In this document: one piece after another, positions 16,940 to 25,800 of the stretch
How positions within the stretch are numbered: the stretch's first letter is position 1
Layout of the letters: every line of letters starts with the position of its first letter
Origin: Flavipsychrobacter sp.
GTDB taxonomy: Bacteria > Bacteroidota > Bacteroidia > Chitinophagales > Chitinophagaceae
DNA length: 64,000 bases
Direction: 5' to 3'
Assembly (NCBI GenBank): GCA_041392855.1
Contig: JAWKLD010000001.1
Location: forward strand, 854,001 to 918,000
Notes under the pieces: model-generated
What the model saw: the letters and a program-made list of their open reading frames with translations, nothing else
Told to the model about the DNA's origin: nothing
Databases searched by the model: none
Position numbers and translations under genes: made by a program

Positions 16940-17137
16940 TTATTTGATCTCGCATTCGCCTTCTAAGCCATGCTTATCACAATTCTTTTGAGCATCTATT
17001 ATGTTAGATGCATTAACAGTATACATTTCAACTACGTCCTTACTTTTTTCACACTCACACTCGTAGTTTTTCTTACATGAAGTAAAAGTTGTTGCTGTAA
17101 TTGCAATAATAGAAGATATTATCAATGCTTTTTTCAT
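16940..17137 (-). CDS. Small Cys-containing lipoprotein
   Basis: From the ATG at 17137 the product is 65 residues: a short signal (MKKALIISSIIAITATTFTSC, lipobox TFTSC with Cys at about 21) and a 44-residue mature part with CECE, KNCDKHG and CEIK motifs, i.e. four further Cys. I chose this start over an upstream one 15 codons earlier because it begins the signal peptide. It lies between two terminators/T9SS genes and has its own terminator, so it is a monocistronic unit. Function unknown; disulfides or metal binding are possible. Confidence 0.7.
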   Translation of the reverse strand: MKKALIISSIIAITATTFTSCKKNYECECEKSKDVVEMYTVNASNIIDAQKNCDKHGLEGECEIK

Positions 17138-17214
17138 ATTAATCAATTGTATAGCTGTATAATTTGGTGAATAAAAATACAAAAAAACTCTTCATATTAT
17201 CTATAAATATTAGC

Positions 17215-19191
17215 TTAATTAGCTTTTATCCATTTTCTAGTAAGAGATTCATTAGGAGTCTCTAGTTGTAGTAAATATATACCTCGTGGGTATTGACTTA
17301 TATCTATTCTATAAGGTGTGTTTTTGTCTATTGTTACTTGCTCAAATTTTGCCATTTTATGACCTATAATGTTTAAAATAGTTAAGTTGGCTTTTTCAGT
17401 TTGGTTTGAGGCAAATGAAATATTAAGCTCATTTTTAGCAGGATTAGGGTAAAGGGTAAGGTTGTTGGTAATAGAAAGACTATTGATATTTAGGTTAGGG
17501 TAAATAATACTATTAGAATCCTTGATTCCCAGGCTTAAATTATTGTAACTGCCAGAAGGAGTTTGCTCTACTTTTACCGCTTTTACCATATACCAATTGG
17601 GTCCGTTAATACCTACAGAGTCAGTAAAACTGGTACCTGTTACTAGTGGCGACTCTAAATTATAAGTGCCATATTTTGAGGTGGAGGAGTAGACATAGTA
17701 ACCAATAGTATTAGGTTCGGTAGTAGCCGTCCAGCTGAGTACTGCTCCTTTTCCAGCAACGTTATTCACCTGTAGATTGCTTGCAGGTTTCATATAATCG
17801 GTCCTGAGCGTCAAGTCGCCAAGTAGGGCTACGTGAACACCTGTGTTAAAAAAGCCTGTAGGCGAATAAATACCACCATTATTTTGAGAAATAAAGCTAG
17901 AGTAACCAATATGCTCGCCAAGAGCCATATGGTGGAAAAACCAGTTAGGTCTACCAGCCCAGCAACTAGTGAGTGCGGGAGTGCTGGAGCATAAAGGAGC
18001 TCTTAAGAAGTTATTTTGATTATCCCAATCTCCGAAATAACTACCAAACATCATGGTGAAAATGGCATTGGTGTTATTGTTGGCAAAGCTATCTGTCCAC
18101 CCTATGCCAGATGCCTTTTTGTATGAGCCTGCACCACAGCCGTATGCCCATTGATAGAAACTAGATTTTAAAGTCCCAACAAAATCTACCTTTTTTACAT
18201 TAGTTGAGCCTACTAAGGGAAAAAAATTTCTCCATCCGTTAGCTGCAAAAGCTTCGTCGTAAGAAGCAAAATTGTCATCTATTAACGCTCTTTTAGTCAC
18301 TGTAATATTGCCCTGTTTGTATTGGTGTGCCCTATTAAGGTAGCTTTTCATTAATTCGGTCTCCGTTTTACCAAATAGTGGCATGTCATAGAAGTCAATT
18401 CTACTAATTTGTAGTTCGGTATTGCTTGGTAGGCCACTTTGGTCCCATTTGCCATCTCCTGGGATATTTTTATTAGCAGCTCTGTTGGCACTGGTATTAT
18501 TAATGCTATTATCAGTCCAGTTACCATCCATGTCGGCATAGTAAATATCTGCAGGCCAGGCGCCTCTATGGTCGGGGTCATGCCCATCCGGTACTAAATT
18601 TCCACTATAGGGTACTTTTAAGTGACCTATAATGTATACCGCACTTAGCGAAGAGTTGCTCTGGTAAGTAGTTTTGATATAGTTTTTTATGGTGACATCT
18701 GTAGCTGTTCTGTCATAATCTTTTCTCAATACAGCCCACCCATCACTACTGATATCTTCCATTAATGTTGTTAGCTCTGTTTGGCAAGTGGTAGAAAAGT
18801 TATTGTCAACAAGTAATAAGATCGTACCTCTGTTGTGTATGGGTTTGGCATTAATGCCAACATAGATATATCCTTCGCCGTTAGGAGATGGACTATTGGC
18901 TGTCTTTAACACTCTGTATTCATAAGCAGAATCAACAGTTACATTGTTATCAACATATTGGTTAATACTACTGCCTACGTTTCCTATAGAGGACCACGCA
19001 ATGCCATTCTTTGCTTTCTTGAAAATAGTATAACCGGTAGCATTAGGATGCAAGGTCCAAGAAAGCGTTACTTTGGCTGGGCTGTTCTGTACTGTTGCTG
19101 TAAGTTGTACAGATCTATCCTCAGACTTTTGCGCAAAAGCATGTGTTGCTCCAAAATACAAAGCTGCTAAAAGAAAAGCTTTTTTTACCAT
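17215..19191 (-). CDS. T9SS type A sorting-domain protein with fibronectin III modules and gingipain-like fold
   Basis: A 658-residue exported protein. Signal peptide 1-20 (ends HAFAQ); fibronectin III-like module at about 28-110 (VTLSWTLHPNATGYTIF); a central domain at about 120-455 resembling the C25/caspase-like peptidase fold (GTILLLVDNNFS, AVYIIGHLKVPYSG, WPADIYYADMDG, QISRIDFYDMP); a second fibronectin-like module at about 460-545; and a T9SS type A sorting domain in the last 75 residues (LTLYPNPAKNELNISF). In gingipains the catalytic pair is His in a GHG-like motif and a following Cys; I do not see either clearly (GSYFGDWD occupies the Cys region), so it may be inactive or a different hydrolase. 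Surface protein. Confidence 0.75.
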   Translation of the reverse strand: MVKKAFLLAALYFGATHAFAQKSEDRSVQLTATVQNSPAKVTLSWTLHPNATGYTIFKKAKNGIAWSSIGNVGSSINQYVDNNVTVDSAYEYRVLKTANSPSPNGEGYIYVGINAKPIHNRGTILLLVDNNFSTTCQTELTTLMEDISSDGWAVLRKDYDRTATDVTIKNYIKTTYQSNSSLSAVYIIGHLKVPYSGNLVPDGHDPDHRGAWPADIYYADMDGNWTDNSINNTSANRAANKNIPGDGKWDQSGLPSNTELQISRIDFYDMPLFGKTETELMKSYLNRAHQYKQGNITVTKRALIDDNFASYDEAFAANGWRNFFPLVGSTNVKKVDFVGTLKSSFYQWAYGCGAGSYKKASGIGWTDSFANNNTNAIFTMMFGSYFGDWDNQNNFLRAPLCSSTPALTSCWAGRPNWFFHHMALGEHIGYSSFISQNNGGIYSPTGFFNTGVHVALLGDLTLRTDYMKPASNLQVNNVAGKGAVLSWTATTEPNTIGYYVYSSTSKYGTYNLESPLVTGTSFTDSVGINGPNWYMVKAVKVEQTPSGSYNNLSLGIKDSNSIIYPNLNINSLSITNNLTLYPNPAKNELNISFASNQTEKANLTILNIIGHKMAKFEQVTIDKNTPYRIDISQYPRGIYLLQLETPNESLTRKWIKAN

Positions 19192-19268
19192 AAACTAAAT
19201 TTTGATAACGTCGTGAGAGTATCTTAAATTGAGAAGTATAAGATACTATACATATAAAGATATTAATA

Positions 19269-19976
19269 ATGACTGTAGAAAATATAGTAGATGAGCTAAA
19301 AAAATATGGAAATGATGCCACTAAAAAGGTGTTTAAGAACCATGGTGCTCAAGAGCCAATGTATGGTGTTAAGGTCGGGGACCTAAAAAAGATCCAGAAG
19401 AAAATAAAGAAGGATCATGAGTTGTCAATAGCCCTATTTGATACAGGAATATCAGATGCAATGTATCTGGCTAGCTTAATAGCCGATGAAGAAAAAATAA
19501 CCAAAGCTCAATTGAAAAAATGGGCGAAAAAAGCCAATTGGCATATGCTAAGCGAATATGCTGTGCCATGGATAGCTGCTGAAAGTAGATATGGGTGGGA
19601 ATTGGCTTTAGAATGGATAGAAGCAAAGGATGAGAAGCTAGTAGCGACAGGCTGGGCTACCATGAGTAGCGTGTTATCTATAAAACAGGATGAAGAAATA
19701 GACCTCAAAATAATAAAGCAACTACTAAAGAAGGCGGAAAAAGAAGTACATAATGGGCAAAATAGAGTAAGCTATGCTATGAATAGCTTTATAATATCTG
19801 TTGGTGGTTATGTGCAAAGCCTTACCGATGAAGCATTAAAGGCTGCTAAAAAAATCGGAAAAGTAAAAGTAGAGATGAATGGCACTTCCTGTAAAGTGCC
19901 GTTGGCAGATGAGTATATTGAAAAAATGCAAGCTAAAGGAGTAATAGGAAAGAAACGCAAAATGGCGAGATGCTAA
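19269..19976 (+). CDS. AlkD-like DNA alkylation repair protein
   Basis: A 235-residue all-helical protein of the AlkD/HEAT-like DNA glycosylase family, which removes N3/N7-alkylated purines from DNA. Visible features are the N-terminal GAQEPMYGVKVGDLKKI, the pattern SDAMYLASLIADEEK, NWHMLSEYAVPWIA (aromatic residues lining the DNA face), and WATMSSVL in a HEAT-like helix. Length matches the family's shorter members. The C-terminus is Lys-rich (GKKRKMARC). It is divergent from the T9SS gene at 19191 with a 77-bp gap and followed by a hairpin at 19982. Activity on real lesions is inferred. Confidence 0.85.
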   Translation: MTVENIVDELKKYGNDATKKVFKNHGAQEPMYGVKVGDLKKIQKKIKKDHELSIALFDTGISDAMYLASLIADEEKITKAQLKKWAKKANWHMLSEYAVPWIAAESRYGWELALEWIEAKDEKLVATGWATMSSVLSIKQDEEIDLKIIKQLLKKAEKEVHNGQNRVSYAMNSFIISVGGYVQSLTDEALKAAKKIGKVKVEMNGTSCKVPLADEYIEKMQAKGVIGKKRKMARC

Positions 19977-19981
19977 GTGTA

Positions 19982-20003
19982 ATATCCGTACAGGTACGGA
20001 TAT
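19982..20003 (+). other. Perfect hairpin after the AlkD-like gene
   Basis: ATATCCGTA (19982-19990) and TACGGATAT (19995-20003) pair perfectly over a 4-nt loop, 6 nt after the stop codon. There is no T-run directly after it, so it may be a 3'-end or processing structure rather than an intrinsic terminator. Confidence 0.4.
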
Positions 20004-20089
20004 GGAAATACCAATTTTTGGGGATATCTTAGAAATACATTCTAATGTACATTTATAAGTAGCACCACTTGATAAATGATATAGCAACT

Positions 20090-20302
20090 ATGAACAAGAA
20101 AATATTTATAACGAACAGAACAGATAAGAAACTCTTAGCAAGGATCTCTGATAAGATAACAGGCAGTGAGGTTTTAAAACGTGTACTGTCACCTGGCAGA
20201 AATGAAATAGGAGTGACTCACCTTAGTAGCGGAACATACAATATCCAATTGATAGATGATAATAATGATACTTATTATCACCAAAAAATAGTTAAGAGTT
20301 AG
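20090..20302 (+). CDS. Orphan T9SS-sorting-domain-like microprotein without signal peptide
   Basis: From the ATG at 20090 it encodes 70 residues, beginning MNKKIFITNRTDKK and ending HQKIVKS. The pattern KLLARISDKITG, SEVLKRVLSPGRNEIGV, HLSSGTYNIQLI and QKIVK is that of a type A T9SS C-terminal sorting domain (compare DITGRQMSS, LSSGAYY and KQFFINK of the protein at 6295). Nothing precedes the domain: no signal peptide, no cargo, no remnant in the 113 bp upstream. It overlaps the 3' end of the convergent MFS gene by 11 bp. It may be a decayed cargo tail, a regulator of the sorting machinery, or unrelated with convergent sequence. Confidence 0.55.
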   Translation: MNKKIFITNRTDKKLLARISDKITGSEVLKRVLSPGRNEIGVTHLSSGTYNIQLIDDNNDTYYHQKIVKS

Positions 20303-21512
20303 CCGCCGCTTTCAACTTTTTATTAATAGCCTTGTTCAAGTAATAGGCAAGCGTAAAGCAAATGAATATAATACCAATAGCTATAACACCTGTTATGCTA
20401 TAGTTGTATATTTTGTTAGCACTATCGTTATAAACGATAAAACCTGCCAGGGCAGAGTAGATTCCTACAGCCAGTTGTTGTACTGCTGCATTAATACTCA
20501 TAAAACTGCCCCTTGTTTTTGGTGGAACTACTTCTGTAACCATAGCCTGAGCCGCTATGGCACGCCCTGTAGATAGTACAAACCAAATGCCTGTTACTAC
20601 AAGTACAAAGTAAAAAGGTGTGCGCGGCATGTTGGTTATTAATGCAATTGGTACTACACAGGCCAATGCCATTACTGTGAATACTTTGAACTTGCCTTTC
20701 CTGTCTGCAAGCCTGCCAATAGGAGAGGAAAGCATCATTGTAGATATACCACCTACTAAATATATATAGGGTATCTGTGCATTTGTAAAGCCTACATTAA
20801 ATACCATATAAGAAGTAAGGAATGGAATAATGATAAATTGCCCCATCAATGTAGCTGTTACCAATAATGCTATTACCTGATTTCTATCGGTTAAAATAGC
20901 TCTGAAAACATCAAAAAGCTTTGGTTTGTTATTGAGATCCTTAGGGTTTATATGTCCCGTCATGTTAGGCACATATTTTATTAATAGAGGAAGCAGGATG
21001 ATTGCCATAGCTGCTACTATAATAAAAGGTGCATGCCAAGAGAAAAGATCAGACATCTTTAGTCCAAAGGGTACACCAAAGGCAGAGGAAATAGAAAACG
21101 CTGTAATGATAACACCAATAGCGTGCGCTCTTCTTTCGTAAGGTACAAGATCCGACGCTATGGATAATATTTGTGCTCCAATAAGCCCGCCAAACAAACC
21201 GGCAACAATTCTTGAAGATAGTAGTAAGTAATAGGTAGGAGCAACAGCGCAGAGGCTGGTGCCTACTATAAAACCTGTATAGCCAACGATAAGTACCTTT
21301 TTTCTATCAAAACCATCTACAAAGAAAGCTGCTGTTAGGCCAGATACTGCTGCACTAACGGAGTAAGCTGCAACTAAAAAAGAAAACTGTTGTGTAGAGA
21401 TATCAAAATAGGGGATAAGTACATTGCTAAGAGGCATCATTATCATGAAGTCCATGATATGAGTAAAATTTACTGCGGCAAGTAATAGTAAAATAAAACG
21501 TTCCGTCTTCAT
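20292..21512 (-). CDS. Major facilitator superfamily transporter
   Basis: A 406-residue inner-membrane transporter with twelve predicted helices. The conserved A-loop motif between helices 2 and 3 reads FFVDGFDRKKVLIVGY, and the corresponding C-half loop is SSPIGRLADRKGKFKVF. Its closest resemblance is to DHA1-type drug or sugar efflux carriers, with the helix-5 motif SSAFGVPFG. The last residues KKLKAAANS are basic. It is transcribed toward the sorting-domain microprotein and overlaps it by 11 bp at the 3' ends. Substrate unknown. Confidence 0.9.
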   Translation of the reverse strand: MKTERFILLLLAAVNFTHIMDFMIMMPLSNVLIPYFDISTQQFSFLVAAYSVSAAVSGLTAAFFVDGFDRKKVLIVGYTGFIVGTSLCAVAPTYYLLLSSRIVAGLFGGLIGAQILSIASDLVPYERRAHAIGVIITAFSISSAFGVPFGLKMSDLFSWHAPFIIVAAMAIILLPLLIKYVPNMTGHINPKDLNNKPKLFDVFRAILTDRNQVIALLVTATLMGQFIIIPFLTSYMVFNVGFTNAQIPYIYLVGGISTMMLSSPIGRLADRKGKFKVFTVMALACVVPIALITNMPRTPFYFVLVVTGIWFVLSTGRAIAAQAMVTEVVPPKTRGSFMSINAAVQQLAVGIYSALAGFIVYNDSANKIYNYSITGVIAIGIIFICFTLAYYLNKAINKKLKAAANS

Positions 21513-21606
21513 CGGTCAAATGTGGTCGCAAATGTCCGATTAATAACTTGAGTAGAAAAGTGTTTCCTATGGTATTAATTGATAGCTGGATAACAAGAAG
21601 GTAATA

Positions 21607-22110
21607 TTAAGCTGAATATTCACTGATCGTTAAGATGCCTTTTAGCAGTTGGTCAATGTTTTTAGTGGGTATATCAAATAATGTATCCTTTGCTGTTGCT
21701 GTGTTTTTTATTGTGACCAATGCTTGTGTTCTGTTAATAACAACAGTAAGGTAGCGGTCTTCTTCCTTATATTTCGATAGATCTACACCATTACCAGACG
21801 GGGAATAACTCAGTTGTAGATTCATTGATATTTCTTCTGCATTAATATCAGGGTAGCTATCATATTGAATTTTGTCAATATGCAACCATCTGTCTTTTCT
21901 TGTATTGTTCAACTCAATACTTGCTTTTATCATGTCTCCGCAATGGGCATCGCGGTGCAATTTTTGTCCTTGTGCATTGGTTAGCGCAAAGGTATTGTAG
22001 TTGTCGGTTAGTATACTGTTCCACTCATTCACGTCTAGTAGTCTGTCTTTAGCTACTAAGAAATATTCATCAGCATCTTCTATACTGTTTAGTTTTACTT
22101 GATATTTCAT
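21607..22110 (-). CDS. Hypothetical protein
   Basis: From the ATG at 22110 this is a 167-residue soluble protein; the earlier in-frame start adds 13 residues of sequence without coding character. I do not recognise the family. It has mixed alpha/beta composition: a helical start (MKYQVKLNSIEDADEYFLVAKDR, quoted in part), then INKIQ-like strands and a C-terminal helix (NIDQLLKGILTISEYSA). It contains one Cys-His pair in HRDAHCGDM. It lies divergent from the Crp-type regulator, with a 104-bp shared upstream region, so co-regulation is possible. Confidence 0.6.
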   Translation of the reverse strand: MKYQVKLNSIEDADEYFLVAKDRLLDVNEWNSILTDNYNTFALTNAQGQKLHRDAHCGDMIKASIELNNTRKDRWLHIDKIQYDSYPDINAEEISMNLQLSYSPSGNGVDLSKYKEEDRYLTVVINRTQALVTIKNTATAKDTLFDIPTKNIDQLLKGILTISEYSA

Positions 22111-22214
22111 AATTCGTGGCTTTATATTAAATAAATCACTAAATATCATGCCAAAATTAAAATTGTAAACAAGCTGTGCATAAATCTTGCATTTTTCAGC
22201 GTATTTTAATCATT

Positions 22215-22793
22215 GTGAACCATTTAGAGCTACTAAAACAGGAGTTGAATAGGTTTGTTCCTTTAAGTGATGCTTTGTGGAAGGAGCTACAACCTTATTG
22301 GAAATACTATGAAGTGGGTAGAAAGCAACAATTGACCATTGTAGGAGAGACAGAGAAGTATGCCTACTTGGTGATAGAAGGGGTGCAACGCATATATGCC
22401 CAACATAACAATAAGGATGCTACTTTGATATTTACTTACGCGCCATCTTTCGGTGGGGTCTTAGATAGTTTTCTTTTACAGAAACCAGCCATTTATGGTT
22501 ATGAGACTTTAACTAAAAGTAAGTTTCTTCGCATGTATCATCATGATTTTAAGGAAATGATGGTCAAATATCCTGAATTTGATCATTGGGTACAAGTGAC
22601 TACAACACAAGCTTTGTCAGGTACCTTAGTAAGGTATAAGGAGTTATTGCTCATGGGGGCTGAAGAGAAGTTTAAAACATTGCTACAAAGAAGTCCGCAG
22701 GTGCTCAACCTGATACCGCATAAATATCTGGCAAGTTATATTGGTGTTGATGCCTCTACATTTAGTAAATTGTTGGGGTCTGTTAAGTTATAG
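22215..22793 (+). CDS. Crp/Fnr-family transcriptional regulator
   Basis: A 192-residue protein from the GTG at 22215 (VNHLELLKQELNRFVPLSD). It has an N-terminal cyclic-nucleotide-binding-type beta roll at about 8-115 (YYEVGRKQQLTIVGE, YLVIEGVQRIYAQ), a dimerisation helix, and a short helix-turn-helix at the end (PHKYLASYIGVDASTFSKLLG). The usual RxS cNMP contact residues are not obvious, so the effector may be different or absent. Start choice: translation from an upstream GTG adds 13 hydrophobic residues that do not fit the family. It likely acts on nearby genes such as the divergent hypothetical gene. Confidence 0.85.
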   Translation: MNHLELLKQELNRFVPLSDALWKELQPYWKYYEVGRKQQLTIVGETEKYAYLVIEGVQRIYAQHNNKDATLIFTYAPSFGGVLDSFLLQKPAIYGYETLTKSKFLRMYHHDFKEMMVKYPEFDHWVQVTTTQALSGTLVRYKELLLMGAEEKFKTLLQRSPQVLNLIPHKYLASYIGVDASTFSKLLGSVKL

Positions 22794-22873
22794 CATATTG
22801 CTGCTGTATAATCTTGGTCTAGACAAAGGTTTCTTATTATAGGAGCACCTACTTTTGCTAAAACAATAGAATA

Positions 22874-23452
22874 ATGCAGACATTCGATAGTATATCATTA
22901 TTAACCGAACTCGGTCAAGATGTCAATGGTCTTATAAAAAGTGCAGAAGGCTTAAAAGTATGCACACCATATGAACTGAACGAAACTCCGGGTATGGATA
23001 AATGGAGCGTAGCACAAATATTAGAGCATTTGAATGCCTACAATAGATACTACCTTCCTGAAATGAAAAAATCAATGAAGGGCAGTGCTCCTTTTTCAGT
23101 TACTTTCAAGCCAGGTATAATGGGCGATTATTTCACTAAGCTCATGAATCCTAAAAAATATGGGAAAAAGCAGAAGAATATGAAAGCGCCTAAAGACTAT
23201 AGCCCTTCTTCCGATCTGAATGCCGAGAAAGTACTTGAAGATTTTATCAAGGGGGAGCAAGAGTTATTATTCTTGTTGGAGCAAGCTAAGGAGGTAAACA
23301 TAGGTAAGCTAAAAACGCCTATTAGTATTAGTCCTTTTATCAAATTAAAACTAGGTGACACCTTCCGTTTTCTCATTGCTCATCAGCAACGTCATTTTAT
23401 GCAAATACAACGAACACTATCTGATACAAATGTGGCGTTATCAGTTTTGTAA
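22874..23452 (+). CDS. DinB-superfamily protein
   Basis: A 192-residue four-helix-bundle protein of the DinB/YfiT type, often a metal-dependent enzyme acting on small thiols. The signature MDKWSVAQILEHLNAYNRYY carries the first putative ligand His (residue about 55), and the C-terminal HQQRHFMQIQR carries two more, giving the usual three-His metal site. Bacillithiol-dependent transferases belong to this superfamily and a bshA gene lies at 30715, but nothing links the two directly. It follows the Crp-type gene by 80 bp. Confidence 0.8.
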   Translation: MQTFDSISLLTELGQDVNGLIKSAEGLKVCTPYELNETPGMDKWSVAQILEHLNAYNRYYLPEMKKSMKGSAPFSVTFKPGIMGDYFTKLMNPKKYGKKQKNMKAPKDYSPSSDLNAEKVLEDFIKGEQELLFLLEQAKEVNIGKLKTPISISPFIKLKLGDTFRFLIAHQQRHFMQIQRTLSDTNVALSVL

Positions 23453-23517
23453 AAAATCTTTATAGAAATGCGTCTAGTCTGTGGATTTAGTAACTTACAT
23501 GCTACAAAATACAAGAC

Positions 23518-25791
23518 ATGCCAGGTAAGATCAGAAAAGAAGACGCATTAGAATATCACGAAAAAGGTAGAAAAGGTAAAATAGAGGTTGTTTCTACCAA
23601 AGAGACAAAAACACAAAGGGATCTAGCCTTAGCTTATTCTCCGGGTGTAGCAGAGCCTTGTAATGAAATAGCCAAAAATGTAGATGACGTATACAGATAT
23701 ACCGCTAAGGGTAATCTTGTTGCTGTAATAAGTAATGGTACGGCAGTATTGGGCTTAGGAGATATAGGTCCCGAGGCGTCGAAGCCCGTTATGGAAGGTA
23801 AGGGGGTGCTTTTCAAAATATTCGCAGATATAGATGTTTTTGATATTGAATTGAATGTCACCAAGGTTGATGAGTTCATCAATGTGGTAAAAGCGATGGA
23901 ACCAACGTTTGGTGGCGTAAACTTGGAGGATATAAAAGCGCCAGAGTGTTTTGAAATTGAGAAACGACTCAAGGAGGAGTTGAATATACCTATCATGCAC
24001 GATGACCAGCATGGTACGGCGATAATATCAGGCGCCGCTCTGCTTAACGCATTAGAGTTGGTGAAAAAGAATATTGGTGAGGTGAAAATTGTTGTTAGTG
24101 GCGCTGGTGCGTCTGCTATCTCATGTTGTAAGATATATTTGGCTCTGGGTGCTAAAGTCGAGAATATCTATATGTATGATAGTAAAGGCTTGATAACAAA
24201 GGATAGGGATAATTTAGACGAGTACAAAAGTCAATTTGCTCAAGATGCTAAGGATATCAGTCTGGCAGATTGTATGAAAGGTGCTGATGTGTTTATAGGA
24301 CTGTCTAAAGGAGGAGTAGTAAATAAAGATATGGTAAAGGGTATGGCGAAAGACCCGATTGTTTTTGCCTTAGCTAACCCTGACCCAGAAATAGCCTATG
24401 ACGATGCCATAGAGGCTAGACCAGATGTGATCATGGCAACAGGACGTAGCGATTACCCTAATCAGGTAAATAACGTATTAGGCTTCCCGTATATTTTTCG
24501 CGGTGCATTAGATGTAAGGGCTACTACTATTAACGAAGAAATGAAGCTGGCAGCCGTCAAAGCGCTAGCAGAGTTGGCCAAACAACCTGTTCCTGATATT
24601 GTGAATGTTGCTTACAATGAGAAGAGCCTATTCTTCGATCCTACATATATTATTCCCAAACCAATGGATCCTCGTTTGCTCACTACAGTTGCACCAGCAG
24701 TAGCCAAAGCGGCAATAGAAAGTGGTGTGGCAAAATCTCCTATTACTGATTGGGATGCCTACGAGAATGAGTTACATAAACGTTTGGGGGCTGATGATAA
24801 TATCTTACGTTTTATTATAAACAAAGCGAAGCAAAACCCTAAGCGTGTAGTATTTGCCGAAGCAGAGAATTTGAAAGTGCTTAAAGCTGCACAGATAGTA
24901 AAGGATGATGGAATAGCGATACCTATACTATTAGGGAGAAAAGATAGGATCAATAAGCTGATAAATGAAAATGGTTTACAGTTAGATAATGTAGAGATCA
25001 TTGATCCTAGAAGTGATGAGGAGTTGGATAAACGAATAGAGTATGGAGAGATGTTTTTTGAGAAAAGACATCGCAGAGGATATAATTTATATGAAGCAAA
25101 GAAGATGATGCGTCAACGCCCATATTATGGATGTATGATGGTAGAGACGGGAGCAGCAGATGCTTTAATATCAGGTCTTACAAGACAGTATCCTAACACA
25201 CTACGCCCGGCGTTGGAGATAATAGGTATGGACGATAAGTCTAACAAAGTGGCCGGTATGTATGTGATGCTGACCAAGAAAGGGCCTCTTTTCTTTGCAG
25301 ATACAACGGTGAACTTCAACCCGACAGAGGATGAACTGGTAGATATAACATTGCAAACGGCAAGAGCGGTTGGACATTTTAATATCAAGCCACGTATCGC
25401 AATGCTGTCCTATTCTAATTTTGGTAGTAGTGCATCGCCAGAAGCGATAACAGTAAGGAATGTAGTCAGTCGTATCAAGAAATCACACCCTGACCTAATA
25501 ATTGATGGTGAAATGCAAGTAGGTGTTGCTTTCAATCAAGAGTTATTGAAAGAGAGTTATCCTTTTTCTGACCTTGTAGATGAGTCTCCAAATACTTTGA
25601 TATTCCCTAATCTTGCAGCAGGTAATATTGCTTATCATTTATTGATGGAAGTAGGAGGAGCAGAAGCTGTAGGGCCTATACTGTTAGGATTGAATAAGCC
25701 TGTACATGTATTACAACTAGGTAGTAGTGTAAGGCAAATTGTGAATATGGTAGCTCTTGCCGTTGTCGACGCACAATCAAAAAAGCACTAA
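23518..25791 (+). CDS. maeB: NADP-dependent malic enzyme with C-terminal phosphotransacetylase-like domain
   Basis: Decarboxylates malate to pyruvate with NADP reduction, supplying NADPH and pyruvate. The 757 residues are the long MaeB form. The N-terminal malic enzyme part (about 1-430) has AYSPGVAEPC, ISNGTAVLGLGDIGPEASKP, MHDDQHGTAI and the Rossmann motif VVSGAGASAISC; the C-terminal part (about 430-757) is a PTA-like domain (NPKRVVFAEAENLKVLKAA) that in homologues binds acetyl-CoA for regulation and has no catalysis. Followed 9 bp later by a flavoprotein gene, probably in the same transcript. Confidence 0.95.
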   Translation: MPGKIRKEDALEYHEKGRKGKIEVVSTKETKTQRDLALAYSPGVAEPCNEIAKNVDDVYRYTAKGNLVAVISNGTAVLGLGDIGPEASKPVMEGKGVLFKIFADIDVFDIELNVTKVDEFINVVKAMEPTFGGVNLEDIKAPECFEIEKRLKEELNIPIMHDDQHGTAIISGAALLNALELVKKNIGEVKIVVSGAGASAISCCKIYLALGAKVENIYMYDSKGLITKDRDNLDEYKSQFAQDAKDISLADCMKGADVFIGLSKGGVVNKDMVKGMAKDPIVFALANPDPEIAYDDAIEARPDVIMATGRSDYPNQVNNVLGFPYIFRGALDVRATTINEEMKLAAVKALAELAKQPVPDIVNVAYNEKSLFFDPTYIIPKPMDPRLLTTVAPAVAKAAIESGVAKSPITDWDAYENELHKRLGADDNILRFIINKAKQNPKRVVFAEAENLKVLKAAQIVKDDGIAIPILLGRKDRINKLINENGLQLDNVEIIDPRSDEELDKRIEYGEMFFEKRHRRGYNLYEAKKMMRQRPYYGCMMVETGAADALISGLTRQYPNTLRPALEIIGMDDKSNKVAGMYVMLTKKGPLFFADTTVNFNPTEDELVDITLQTARAVGHFNIKPRIAMLSYSNFGSSASPEAITVRNVVSRIKKSHPDLIIDGEMQVGVAFNQELLKESYPFSDLVDESPNTLIFPNLAAGNIAYHLLMEVGGAEAVGPILLGLNKPVHVLQLGSSVRQIVNMVALAVVDAQSKKH

Positions 25792-25800
25792 CTAGTAGTA

